A stretch of 64,000 nt of DNA from an uncultured Anaerolineales bacterium (GTDB taxonomy: Bacteria; Chloroflexota; Anaerolineae; Anaerolineales; UBA6663): assembly GCA_937952305.1 (NCBI GenBank), contig CALFZO010000041.1, forward strand, positions 11,248 to 75,247, given 5' to 3'. The position numbers and the translations under genes were made by a program. Below are positions 34,879 through 42,970 of this stretch, piece after piece. Below the pieces are notes generated by a model. That model was not told where the DNA came from. It was given only the letters and a program-made list of their open reading frames with translations, and searched no databases. Position 1 is the first letter of the stretch. Every line of letters starts with the position of its first letter.

Positions 34879-35349
34879 ATGACGGACAAGACCGACCAAG
34901 AAACCAACCGCCGCACCCTGGGCCAGGAGCTGGAAGGCCTGGAGGGCCTGGTGTACCGCATCTCGACCACGCTCGAGCCGGGCGGCCTGCACGCCGCCTC
35001 GCTGGCCGTGGTGTGTGAGGCCATCTACCTGGCGCGCCAGGTGATGCTCAACGACGACGTGCGCGCCCACGATGTGGACAACCTGAGCGCATCGATGGAC
35101 GAGCTGAAGCGGCGCGCCCTGGAGTGGAAGATCGCGGCCCGCCAGGCCGAGGTCTGGCCGCGGCTGCCGGAGCGGCTCCAGCCGGACTCCGGGCCGACGC
35201 GCAAGGCGCTGGAGTACGCCCTGCACGAGTGGCTGGCTGAGGCTGATCTGGACAACAAGGACGCCGGCCAATTGGCGGCCGAGTTCACGGCCTTTTGCGA
35301 GGCGGCGCAGAAGCCCGCCGAGCATCGCCGCCGGCGCAAGGGCGCTTAG
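34879..35349 (+). CDS. Helical hypothetical protein
   Basis: 156 aa. ATG 34879 has a CGGAGAG ribosome binding site; TTG 34861 upstream is poorer. The sequence is mostly helical (VVCEAIYLARQVMLNDDVRAHDVDN, SMDELKRRALEWKIAARQ) and ends in a basic tail (HRRRRKGA). There is no membrane span and no family I recognise. A terminator follows directly, so it is a discrete unit. Confidence 0.7.
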   Translation: MTDKTDQETNRRTLGQELEGLEGLVYRISTTLEPGGLHAASLAVVCEAIYLARQVMLNDDVRAHDVDNLSASMDELKRRALEWKIAARQAEVWPRLPERLQPDSGPTRKALEYALHEWLAEADLDNKDAGQLAAEFTAFCEAAQKPAEHRRRRKGA

Positions 35350-35380
35350 CCGCCCGGCCTCTGGCTGAAGGCTTGTGAGC

Positions 35381-35405
35381 GGAGACGGCTGCCCGTCTCC
35401 GTTTT
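35381..35405 (+). terminator. Intrinsic terminator
   Basis: GGAGACGG and CCGTCTCC form an 8-bp stem with a 4-base loop, followed by GTTTTC. Confidence 0.75.
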
Positions 35406-35443
35406 CTATTCCGGGGGTGGGGCTTCGGCCGGGGCCGGTATGC

Positions 35444-35650
35444 TCACAGTGGCGCTTGCGTGTGATAAAGCGCCGAGGCGATGACGAGCGTCACGACGAC
35501 GGCGGTCGTGACCTTGGCCACGGGCATGCGCGCCGGTTTGGGCGCTGGCCGGCCGGCCAGTTCGGCCGTGCGCGCGGCTTCACGCTGTTTGCCGTGGGCG
35601 GCGGCGCCCAACGCCAGGGTGGTGGGGATGGCGGCGCAGAACAGGCACAT
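35444..35650 (-). CDS. Small membrane protein (68 aa)
   Basis: 68 aa with two hydrophobic segments, one at the N-terminus (CLFCAAIPTTLALGAAA) and one near the C-terminus (VTTAVVVTLVIASALYH), joined by a basic loop. GGGAG stands about a dozen bases before the ATG. The CxxC-type beginning MCLFCAA resembles small Chloroflexota proteins I recall, but I cannot name the family. The strand is opposite to its neighbours. The rest of 35350-35751 holds the terminator and the ppx promoter. Confidence 0.5.
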   Translation of the reverse strand: MCLFCAAIPTTLALGAAAHGKQREAARTAELAGRPAPKPARMPVAKVTTAVVVTLVIASALYHTQAPL

Positions 35651-35723
35651 GCTTTCATCTTCTCCCGCTGAAACGTGGGACCAACGTTAACACCCGGGCA
35701 GGGCGCTGTCAAGCCGAAGGGGC

Positions 35724-35729
35724 TATACT
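35724..35729 (+). promoter_or_regulatory. -10 box (TATACT) for exopolyphosphatase gene
   Basis: TATACT lies 22 bases before ATG 35752. Confidence 0.5.
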
Positions 35730-35751
35730 GAGCGCAGCCACCTCAACGCCT

Positions 35752-37299
35752 ATGGATACACCCTACGCCTGGACCCAACGGCTCGGCATCATCGACCTCG
35801 GCTCCAACTCCGCGCGCCTGGTCGTCGTTCAGTACACGCCCGGCCAATCCTATAAGGTCACTTACGAGTACAGCCGCCGGGTGCGTCTGGCCGAAGGCAT
35901 GGCCACCGGCGACGATCGGCTGGAGCCGGCCGCCGTGGGACGCGCCGTGGAGACCCTGGCGATGTTCCGGGACTTCTGCCGCGCGCATGGCATTCAACGC
36001 CTGATCCCGGTCGCCACCGCCGCCACGCGCGACGCCGCCAACCAGGCGGACTTTCTGCGCCAGGTGCGGGCCGCCACCGGCCTGCGCCTGCGCGTGCTCA
36101 CCGGCCGGGAGGAATCCTATTACGGCGCGCTGGGCGTGATCAACGGCCTGGGCCTGCGGGCCGGCGTGGTGATGGACGTCGGCGGCGGCAGCGCCCAGGT
36201 GAGCCGGGTGCGCGGCGGGCAGTTCCAGCGCGGCCAGGCTACGCCGCTGGGCGCCGTGCGCCTGACCGAGGCCTTCCTGCCCGGCGAGCGCGTCGGGTCG
36301 GCCGAGTACAAACGCCTGGCGCGCTACCTCGACGAGCAGTTCGCGGCCCTGGATTGGCTGGCGCTGCGGCCGGGCGAGCAGTTCGTGGGTTTGGGCGGCA
36401 CCTTGCGCACGCTGGCGCGGATCGACCGCGACGAACGCGACTATCCGCTGCGGCTGCTCAACGGCTACGCGTTGTCGGCCGAGCGCCTGGACGCGCTCAT
36501 CGCGCAGCTGCGCGCCCTGCCGGTGCGCGAGCGCGGGCGCCAGATCCCGGGGCTGCCGCCGGACCGCGCCGACGTCAGCCTGGCCGGGGCCATGGTGGTG
36601 GCGGCCGCGCTGCGGCGTGCCGGCGCCGACCAACTGGTGGTGAGCGGCCAGGGCATCCGCGAAGGCCTGTTCTTCGAGAACTTCTTGCCGAAGCGGGCGC
36701 GCGCCAACCCGGCCATCGCCGATCTGCGCCGCTTCAGTGTGCTGAACCTGAGCCGGACCTACGGCTATCAGAACGCCCACGCCAACCAGGTAGCGCAACT
36801 GGCGGTGGCGTTGTTCGACCAACTCCAGCGCCGGCATGGCTACGGCCAGCCTGAGCGCGAAGGCCTGTGGGCGGCCGCGCAGCTCAACGACATCGGCAGC
36901 GCCGTCAACTACCAGGACCACCACAAGCACTCGGCCTACCTGATCTTGAGCGCCGGGCTGCCCGGTTACTCCCACCGCGAGACGGCCCTGATCGCGCTGC
37001 TGTGCGTGTATCACCGCAAGGGCAAGGCCGACCTCAAGACGTATCAGGCGGTGTTGGAGAAGGGCGATCCGCAGCGGGTGCGCCGGCTGGGCGCCGTGCT
37101 GCGGCTGGCCGAGGCCCTGGACAGCAGCCGCACCCAGGACGTCGCCGCCGTGACGGTGGCCGCGCGCCGGGATGTGGTTCGGCTCACCGTTAAGGGGCGG
37201 CCGGGCCACGACGTGCGCTGGGAGATCGGCGAGGCGCAGCGCAACGCCGACCTGTTTGAGGACGCCTTCAACTGCCGGCTGGAGGTGGCCGCGGGCTGA
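35752..37299 (+). CDS. ppx: Ppx/GppA family exopolyphosphatase with HD-type C-terminal domain
   Basis: 515 aa. The ASKHA-type N-terminal fold has the phosphate loop IIDLGSNSARLVV, ATAATRDAAN and a second phosphate loop VMDVGGGSAQVSRV. The C-terminal 200 residues resemble the HD-like domain of long Ppx proteins (AAQLNDIGSAVNYQDHHKHSAYLI, LIALLCVYHRKGKAD). Such enzymes cut inorganic polyphosphate or pppGpp from the ends. Polyphosphate specificity is supported by the CHAD-domain gene nearby, but cannot be proved. Confidence 0.88.
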   Translation: MDTPYAWTQRLGIIDLGSNSARLVVVQYTPGQSYKVTYEYSRRVRLAEGMATGDDRLEPAAVGRAVETLAMFRDFCRAHGIQRLIPVATAATRDAANQADFLRQVRAATGLRLRVLTGREESYYGALGVINGLGLRAGVVMDVGGGSAQVSRVRGGQFQRGQATPLGAVRLTEAFLPGERVGSAEYKRLARYLDEQFAALDWLALRPGEQFVGLGGTLRTLARIDRDERDYPLRLLNGYALSAERLDALIAQLRALPVRERGRQIPGLPPDRADVSLAGAMVVAAALRRAGADQLVVSGQGIREGLFFENFLPKRARANPAIADLRRFSVLNLSRTYGYQNAHANQVAQLAVALFDQLQRRHGYGQPEREGLWAAAQLNDIGSAVNYQDHHKHSAYLILSAGLPGYSHRETALIALLCVYHRKGKADLKTYQAVLEKGDPQRVRRLGAVLRLAEALDSSRTQDVAAVTVAARRDVVRLTVKGRPGHDVRWEIGEAQRNADLFEDAFNCRLEVAAG

Positions 37300-37313
37300 G
37301 GCGGCAGCGCGGC

Positions 37314-37727
37314 CTACGCCGTCGCCACGCGCATGATCGTGCCCTGCGCCGCCGCGCACAACTTCTCCTGGCCGGACTGCACGACGAAGACCTCACAGCG
37401 GCAGACGGCCAGGCTCTGCCCGCGGCCGATCACGGTGGCGCGGGCCACCAGCCGGTCGCCGGCGGCCGGGCGCACATAGTTGAGCTTGTACTCGGCCGTC
37501 AGCACGTTCTCGCCCAGCACCGAGCCGGCCGCAAAGGTCAGGGCGTTGTCGGCCAGGTAACCCACGACGCCGCCGTGCACGAAGCCGTGCTGCTGAAGAA
37601 ACTCCGGGCGCATGTCCAGGGCCAGCTCCACGCTGCCCTCGGCAAAGGCCGTCAACTGCGTCCCCAACCAGCGGCTGAACGGTTGGCTGGCCAGCACGCG
37701 CCGGCCCAGGTCGAGCCAGTCAGTCAT
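37314..37727 (-). CDS. PaaI-family acyl-CoA thioesterase
   Basis: 137-aa hotdog-fold protein with the family signature QQHGFVHGGVVGYLADNAL, where the His-Gly-Gly segment and Asp form the active site. These enzymes hydrolyse acyl-CoA, often phenylacetyl-CoA derivatives. It overlaps the HD-CHAD gene by 8 bases, so it is translationally linked. It is convergent with ppx. The natural substrate is not known. Confidence 0.85.
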   Translation of the reverse strand: MTDWLDLGRRVLASQPFSRWLGTQLTAFAEGSVELALDMRPEFLQQHGFVHGGVVGYLADNALTFAAGSVLGENVLTAEYKLNYVRPAAGDRLVARATVIGRGQSLAVCRCEVFVVQSGQEKLCAAAQGTIMRVATA

Positions 37728-39426
37728 GGGGGCCCTCGGCCAGCGCCTCGGCCTCGGTCTCCGGCTGAAGGCGCGTGAGCAGCGCCGCGGCTTTCTGCGT
37801 CAGCGCATCCGGCTGCACCGCCTCCCAGTCCTTGCCGAACTTGCGCAGGTGCTTCTGGATCTCGGCCTGGCAAGAGAGGTCGTAGCGCCGGGCACTGTCG
37901 TCGTCTGGATGTTGCGCCAGCCAGGCGGCCAGCCGCGCGCGGCCCACGCAGGCGTCGTTGAGGTAGCCCAGCCGGTCCTGCAGCTTCACCAGCTGGCGCA
38001 GCAGCGCTTCCCCGGGCTCGCCCAGCGCCGGCAACAGAAACTCCACCAGGAAACGGACGCGCTTGACGGCCAGCCGGCGCAAAGCGTGATAGCTCTCCAG
38101 ATTGGCCGGATCGAGGTCGGCGGCCTGCTCCCGCAGCTGCTCGACGCGCTCGCTGAACAGCGCGGCGGCGGCCTCGCCGAGGCGCGCGTCGCCTTTGCGC
38201 TTCGCCGGCGGGTCAGTCACAAAATCGGCCCAATCGGCGCGCAGGGCCGCGGCCTCGTCGCCGTCCAGCCAGCGCGCGGCCGCGCTCAGCGCGGTCTGGC
38301 GCTGGGCCCGCCAGTCGGCCAGGAAGGGCCAGTCTTCCATCAGCGCCACCTCATCCGCAGCCGCGATCAGCACGTCCCAATCCCGCACGGCCGCCAGCGC
38401 ATCCTCGGCCGCCTTGAAGTGGGCGCGCAGACGGCGGGCCCGCTTCTTCTTAAGGGCCGGCCGGAACATCTCCAGCGCGGCGCGTCCGCGGCGGGCGGCG
38501 GCCCGGACCGCTTTGATGGCTGGCGGGGCGCCGGCGCAGGCCTCGGCTGTGGCCGCCTCCCAGCGGGTGAGCTGTTCGGCCAGCGCGCGCACGGCGACGG
38601 TGGCGAGGGGCGTGCTCGCGGTCAGCGCGGTCTGGGCCACGACCGTGATGGTGCGGATGGGCGGGGCCACCACCCAGGCGCCGCCCAAGACCTCGGCCCA
38701 CAGGTCGGCCTTCTCCACGGCGCGGGCGCCGTCGCCTTCGGCGTAGGGGCCGGAGAGCGTCAGCGTGTACGTATCGGCCTCCACCCGCACCGCCTCCACG
38801 CGCGTGGTCTGCGATTGCGAGTAATCGAGCCCGTCGGCGATCCGCAGCAGCGCGGACAGCGCCAGGGTCTGCGCCCGCTGGCGTTCGCCCAATGCCATAA
38901 AGAGTGGTTCCTTATGGGCGCGCACAGTCTTGCGATGAAAGCGCACGGCGCAGGCCAGCATGGTCTGTTCGGCGGCGGTGTGGCCGACGAGCTTGACGCC
39001 CTGCAGCAGGTCACGGCCGACGGTGTGATGCTTGGGCGCGTCCACTTCCAGGCCGAGGTTATGGAGCAGGGCCGCGGTCTCCAACAGGGCGCGCAGTTTG
39101 GCCGGCAGTTTATGGACAGCCTGAGTCTCATCGAAGAGACGCAGGGCGTGCTCGGCCACCTGGTGGGCGTGCGCCAGGTCCACGTGCGCGGCCGTCAGCA
39201 ATTCCTCAACGTACAGGCCGGGGCGCGGGAAGAGCGTCAACCGTTGCGCCTCAAAGCGCAGGACGAGCCGTTCAATAGCGGCCGGCGTGAGGCGCAGTTC
39301 AGCCGCCACCTGGGCCGGCTCGGCCCCGGCCTCAAGCGCCAGCAGTGCGCGGGCCTGTCGTGCCTCAGCTGCCGCCGCGTGCTCGGCCTGCCATTGCAGC
39401 CAGAATGTCTCGGAGGAAGACAACAT
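37720..39426 (-). CDS. HTH-HD-CHAD protein (polyphosphate-associated)
   Basis: 568 aa in three parts. The N-terminal 55 residues look like a helix-turn-helix (PAQVAAELRLTPAAIERLV). Residues 75-230 are an HD-type domain like the C-terminal domain of Ppx (ALLHNLGLEVDAPKHH, LSALLRIADGLDYSQSQ). The last 270 are a CHAD domain with conserved His/Lys/Arg rows (HALRRLAVKRVRFLVEFLLPAL, KLQDRLGYLNDA). CHAD domains bind polyphosphate. ATG 39426 is favoured: GAGG stands 8 bases upstream, whereas 39438 has none. A promoter-like TATACT on the minus strand is at 39566-39561. Confidence 0.85.
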   Translation of the reverse strand: MLSSSETFWLQWQAEHAAAAEARQARALLALEAGAEPAQVAAELRLTPAAIERLVLRFEAQRLTLFPRPGLYVEELLTAAHVDLAHAHQVAEHALRLFDETQAVHKLPAKLRALLETAALLHNLGLEVDAPKHHTVGRDLLQGVKLVGHTAAEQTMLACAVRFHRKTVRAHKEPLFMALGERQRAQTLALSALLRIADGLDYSQSQTTRVEAVRVEADTYTLTLSGPYAEGDGARAVEKADLWAEVLGGAWVVAPPIRTITVVAQTALTASTPLATVAVRALAEQLTRWEAATAEACAGAPPAIKAVRAAARRGRAALEMFRPALKKKRARRLRAHFKAAEDALAAVRDWDVLIAAADEVALMEDWPFLADWRAQRQTALSAAARWLDGDEAAALRADWADFVTDPPAKRKGDARLGEAAAALFSERVEQLREQAADLDPANLESYHALRRLAVKRVRFLVEFLLPALGEPGEALLRQLVKLQDRLGYLNDACVGRARLAAWLAQHPDDDSARRYDLSCQAEIQKHLRKFGKDWEAVQPDALTQKAAALLTRLQPETEAEALAEGPHD

Positions 39427-39560
39427 ACGATGCCTCATAAGAAAGGAAACGCCGGCCGGGCCTGTCTTGTCGATGACCGGGCGCAGGGCCTGACCTGAAA
39501 GCCGGCGGCTCTGGTCAGAATTCTATTTGCACATATCCACATTGAGGCGGAACCTCCCGC

Positions 39561-39566
39561 AGTATA
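39561..39566 (-). promoter_or_regulatory. -10 box (TATACT) for the HD-CHAD operon
   Basis: On the minus strand TATACT is about 134 bases before ATG 39426. The leader begins with a GCGGGAGG-containing hairpin. Confidence 0.4.
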
Positions 39567-39633
39567 ACGGTGTGTCGTCGCGTTGGCGGCATCAAATCAA
39601 GCGGAGCTGTCAGGTGGAATCCTCAGCAAAAAC

Positions 39634-39661
39634 ATAAAAGCGGCGACTAGCGCCATTTTAT
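39634..39661 (+). terminator. AT-flanked hairpin, possible bidirectional terminator
   Basis: ATAAAA and TTTTAT flank a GGCG/CGCC core with a five-base loop. It is A-rich on one side and T-rich on the other and lies between the HD-CHAD and xerC promoters. Confidence 0.45.
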
Positions 39662-39671
39662 GAAAAGATGA

Positions 39672-39677
39672 TATACT
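39672..39677 (+). promoter_or_regulatory. -10 box (TATACT) for xerC-like gene
   Basis: TATACT lies in an AT-rich patch, unusual for this genome, about 120 bases before ATG 39797. The 370-base region 39427-39796 holds no supported gene besides these signals. Confidence 0.45.
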
Positions 39678-39796
39678 ATGGCTGTTACCAGATGCGCGTC
39701 AACCAATGGAACGGACGGAAACGACCAAAGGCCGGACCATGACGACGCGGCCTCCATCGTGTTCCGGTTAAATCAGCAGTGGGTTGGAGTGACCTT

Positions 39797-40684
39797 ATGG
39801 ATCAACACATCAGCCAGTTCCTGAGCACGTTGTCGACCCAGAAGGGCTACACCGAAAACACCATCGCGGCGTACCGCAATGACCTGGGCCAGTTCGCCCA
39901 GTTCGTGCGTGAGCAGCGCGGCGGCGTGGTCGAGCCTGGGGATGTCTCACCCGACCTCGTCGAAGCTTATGTCGAAAGCTTGCAGCGCGCGGAAGGCGGC
40001 TACGCCCCGTCGACGGTGGCGCGCAAGATCGCGGCTGTGAAATCCTTCTTTCACTTCCTCAGCGAACAGCAGCTGATCGTGTCTAACCCGGCGCTGCGGC
40101 TGAACTCGCCCAAGATCAAGAAGAGCGCGCCCAAGACGCTTTCCCGCGAGGAGATCGAGCGGCTGCTGGCGGCGCCGCGCCAGGCCGGCGGCGCCAAGGC
40201 GCTGCGCGACTCGGCGTTGTTGGAGCTGCTCTGCGCCACCGGCATGCGCGTGACCGAGGTCGTCAACCTGCGGGTGGACGACGTGGATTGGGAGCAGGGC
40301 GAGATCATCTGCCGCAGCAAGGGCGAGCGCGAGCGCCGCATCCCGGTGGGGTCGGCGCAATTGCCGCTGCGCGAATACGTGGACAGCGCCCGCGCCGCGC
40401 TGCAAAACGACGGCTCGCCGGAGATGTTGTTCCTCAACCATCGCGGCAAGAAACTGACACGCCAGGGAGTCTGGCTGATCTTGCGCGAGGCCGCTGAGGC
40501 GGCCGGCATCCAGGCCGAGGTGACGCCGCGCACGCTGCGGCATTCGTTTGCCAAGCATCTGATCGGCTCAGGCGAGAACCTGCGCCGGGTGCAGAAACTG
40601 CTCGGGCACGCCAACCTGTCCACCACGCAGGTCTACCGCCAGCCGGCGGCGGCGTCTGACCTGCCCGGCGACCCGACCCCGTAA
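39797..40684 (+). CDS. xerC: Tyrosine recombinase XerC/XerD
   Basis: 295 aa, the usual length of chromosome-dimer-resolving recombinases. The SAM-like N-terminal domain (KGYTENTIAAYRNDLGQF) and C-terminal catalytic domain are both present. Catalytic residues are Arg in ATGMRVTEVVNL near 149, Lys in SKGERER, His/Arg in LRHSFAKH near 254, His in LLGHANLSTTQ and Tyr in TQVYRQ. ATG 39797 has GGAG 8 bases upstream. XerC and XerD cannot be separated here. No att or dif site was identified, so it need not be a mobile element. Confidence 0.88.
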   Translation: MDQHISQFLSTLSTQKGYTENTIAAYRNDLGQFAQFVREQRGGVVEPGDVSPDLVEAYVESLQRAEGGYAPSTVARKIAAVKSFFHFLSEQQLIVSNPALRLNSPKIKKSAPKTLSREEIERLLAAPRQAGGAKALRDSALLELLCATGMRVTEVVNLRVDDVDWEQGEIICRSKGERERRIPVGSAQLPLREYVDSARAALQNDGSPEMLFLNHRGKKLTRQGVWLILREAAEAAGIQAEVTPRTLRHSFAKHLIGSGENLRRVQKLLGHANLSTTQVYRQPAAASDLPGDPTP

Positions 40685-40697
40685 AGGACCAGCCCGC

Positions 40698-41534
40698 ATG
40701 GACGCTTTTCTGACGCGCGCCGATTTCGAGGCCGCCGCGGCCTACATTCGCGCCAACACGCGGCACACGCCGCAGGTCGGCCTGGTGCTGGGGTCTGGCC
40801 TGGGCGGCCTAGCCGAAGCCATCGAGGCCGCGGACTTCATCGCCGCGGACGCCATCCCGCACTGGCCGCGCTCCACCGTGGTCGGGCACGCCGGCCGCCT
40901 GGTCATCGGCCGCCTGGAAGGCCAGAGCGTCCTGGTGCAGCAGGGGCGCGCCCACTACTATGAAGGCCACACGCTCCAGCAGGCGACGCTGCCGATCCGC
41001 GTCATGCAGCTGCTCGGCCTGCGGACCGTCATCCTGACCAACGCGGCCGGCGGCATCAACCCGGAATATTCGCCCGGCGACGTGATGCTGATCGAGGATC
41101 AGATCAACCTGATCGGCATGGCCGGCCTGTCGCCGCTGCGCGGCCCCAACGACGACAGCTTTGGCCCGCGCTTCCCGGACATGAGCGTGCCGTTCGACCG
41201 GGAGTTGCGCGCCCATGCGCGGGCGGTGGCGGCCGAGGCCGGGCTGCCGCTCCGGCAGGGCGTCTACGCCGGTCTGGCCGGTCCGTCCTTTGAGTCGCCG
41301 GCCGATCTGCGCTTCCTGCGCGCCATCGGCGCCGACGCCGTGGGCATGTCCACGGTTTCCGAAGTGGTCGTGGCCCGCCACGGCGGCCTGCGCGTGCTGG
41401 GTTTCTCGGGCATCAGCAACAAGGCCAACCTGGATGGCAGCACGGTCACCACGCACGAAGAGGTGCTCGAGGCCGGCCGGGTGCTGGTGCCCAAGCTGAC
41501 CACGCTGGTGCGCGGCGTGCTGCGCCGCCTGTAA
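40698..41534 (+). CDS. Purine nucleoside phosphorylase
   Basis: Phosphorolysis of purine nucleosides to base and ribose-1-phosphate. 278 aa of the trimeric (PNP/MTAP) class: LGSGLGGLAEAI phosphate loop, VQQGRAHYYEGH, LTNAAGGINPEYSPGDVMLI, VGMSTVSEVVVARH and the catalytic Asn region GISNKANLDG. The gene lies 13 bases after xerC. It would feed salvage to the purine pool. Confidence 0.93.
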   Translation: MDAFLTRADFEAAAAYIRANTRHTPQVGLVLGSGLGGLAEAIEAADFIAADAIPHWPRSTVVGHAGRLVIGRLEGQSVLVQQGRAHYYEGHTLQQATLPIRVMQLLGLRTVILTNAAGGINPEYSPGDVMLIEDQINLIGMAGLSPLRGPNDDSFGPRFPDMSVPFDRELRAHARAVAAEAGLPLRQGVYAGLAGPSFESPADLRFLRAIGADAVGMSTVSEVVVARHGGLRVLGFSGISNKANLDGSTVTTHEEVLEAGRVLVPKLTTLVRGVLRRL

Positions 41535-41582
41535 CCGGCCCGCCCCAGCCGGCGGCGTTCCACCGGCTACGTGATAACTGGT

Positions 41583-42338
41583 ATGTCCGCTTTGCGCGCA
41601 CCCCGTCCACCTGCGGCCGCCTGGCGCGCCCTGCTGGCTGGCGCGCTGCTGCAAGGGCCGGCCGACGGGGCGCTGGAATTCCTCGCCCGCTACCAACTCT
41701 GGCTCTTCGGCCTGCTCGGGTTGGGCGCCTTGCTCAGCCTGGTCTTCTTCTGGCTGGCCTACCAGCGCTCCGAGCGCACGCCTTTCGGCCTGGAGAAAGA
41801 TGCCGCCCGGCGCCGCCAGAATTGGGCGCTGGGGACGCTGTCGGTGCTGTTAGTGCTAGGCGGCGTCTTATTCGGCCTGGAGCGTTACCTCATCCGGCTG
41901 GACGGCGGCGGCTCGGCCGGCACGCCGGCGCCCGAGGCGCGCCCGACCGAGGCGGCCACGCCCACGCCGATCCTGGGCGGGCAGCCGTTGGTGGTGGACT
42001 CGAGCGGCTGCGCCAACCCGGACGTCAACCTGCTCAAGCCCGGCGCCGGCGAGCGCATCGCGGGCTCGTACGAGATCGTGGGCACCGCCAGCATCCCCAA
42101 CTTCGCTTTCTACAAAGTGGAAATCAGCAGCGCGGCCACCAACGGCGCCTGGGTGACGCTGGCGGTGGGCAACGTGCCCCGCAGGGCGGGCCCGCTGGGC
42201 CGCTTCGACACCACGCCCTACGCGCCGGGCGAGTACGCCTTCCGCCTGGTCGCCACCGACAACATCGGCCAGGCGGCGCCGCCGTGCGTGATCGTGGTGT
42301 CGTTGGCGCCGGGCGTGGCGCCGACGGTGGCCCCGTGA
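41583..42338 (+). CDS. Two-span membrane protein with extracytoplasmic beta-sandwich-like domain
   Basis: 251 aa. Two membrane spans lie near residues 38-60 and 78-100, then a Pro/Thr-rich linker, then about 110 residues with an Ig-like strand pattern (DVNLLKPGAGERIAGSYEIVG, YKVEISS, GEYAFRLVATDNIGQAAPPCVIVVS) and two cysteines. The start at ATG 41583 is a choice; GTG 41571 is also in frame and neither has a clear ribosome binding site. Function unknown; the fold resembles polymer-binding or adhesin modules, which is inference. Confidence 0.7.
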   Translation: MSALRAPRPPAAAWRALLAGALLQGPADGALEFLARYQLWLFGLLGLGALLSLVFFWLAYQRSERTPFGLEKDAARRRQNWALGTLSVLLVLGGVLFGLERYLIRLDGGGSAGTPAPEARPTEAATPTPILGGQPLVVDSSGCANPDVNLLKPGAGERIAGSYEIVGTASIPNFAFYKVEISSAATNGAWVTLAVGNVPRRAGPLGRFDTTPYAPGEYAFRLVATDNIGQAAPPCVIVVSLAPGVAPTVAP

Positions 42339-42358
42339 CGCGCCCGCGTCAGATCAGG

Positions 42359-42364
42359 TAAAAT
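42359..42364 (+). promoter_or_regulatory. -10 box (TAAAAT) for leaderless GNAT gene
   Basis: TAAAAT ends 6 bases before ATG 42371. Confidence 0.55.
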
Positions 42365-42370
42365 CCAGAT

Positions 42371-42919
42371 ATGCCTGAGGTTCAAGTCCGACCAGCCACC
42401 AGCACCGACCTGCCTCTCCTGGCGTCCCTCGACCACAGCTACAGCACCGATTACGTCTGGCAAATGGAGACGCGCCAGGCCGATGGCGGCGGCGAGGCCG
42501 TGCTGGTCACCTTCCGCTCGGTCCGGCTGCCGCGCTCGGTGCGCGTCAACCCGCCGCGCGATGCCCACGGTCTGGCCGAAGCCTGGAACCGGCGTGTGTG
42601 TTTCCTGGTGGCCGAGGAGGGCGGGCACCTCAAAGGCTATCTCAACCTCACCCTAGCGGCGGTGCCCGGCACCGGCTGGATCGCCGATCTGGGCGTGGAG
42701 CGGCGCTTCCGGCGCATGGGCGTGGCCAGCGTGCTGTTGGCGGCCGCCTTGCAGTGGGCGCGCGCCAACCACCTGCAGCGCGTGGTGCTGGAGACGCAGT
42801 CTAAGAACTTCCCGGCCATCTCATTTGCCCAGAAGCACGGCCTGGTCTACTGCGGTTACAACGACCGCTATTACCCGAACCAGGACGTCGCCTTGTTTTT
42901 TGGCGCCAACCTCAAGTAG
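42371..42919 (+). CDS. GNAT family N-acetyltransferase
   Basis: 182 aa. The acetyl-CoA-binding motif is in VERRFRRMGVASVLLAAAL (Q/RxxGxA type) near residues 112-130, followed by LETQSKNFPAISFAQKHGL, the typical motif B. There is no sign of a substrate. The gene has its own promoter and is leaderless. Confidence 0.88.
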   Translation: MPEVQVRPATSTDLPLLASLDHSYSTDYVWQMETRQADGGGEAVLVTFRSVRLPRSVRVNPPRDAHGLAEAWNRRVCFLVAEEGGHLKGYLNLTLAAVPGTGWIADLGVERRFRRMGVASVLLAAALQWARANHLQRVVLETQSKNFPAISFAQKHGLVYCGYNDRYYPNQDVALFFGANLK

Positions 42920-42970
42920 CGGTCGCGCGCCTCGCCGCAGCCGGCCGCGGCTTGAAAGATACCCGTCGGT

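Noticed and set aside
39797..40684. Integrase of a genomic island or integron
   Set aside because: Length and motifs fit housekeeping XerC/D; no attachment repeat, tRNA, transposase or foreign-looking cargo is nearby.
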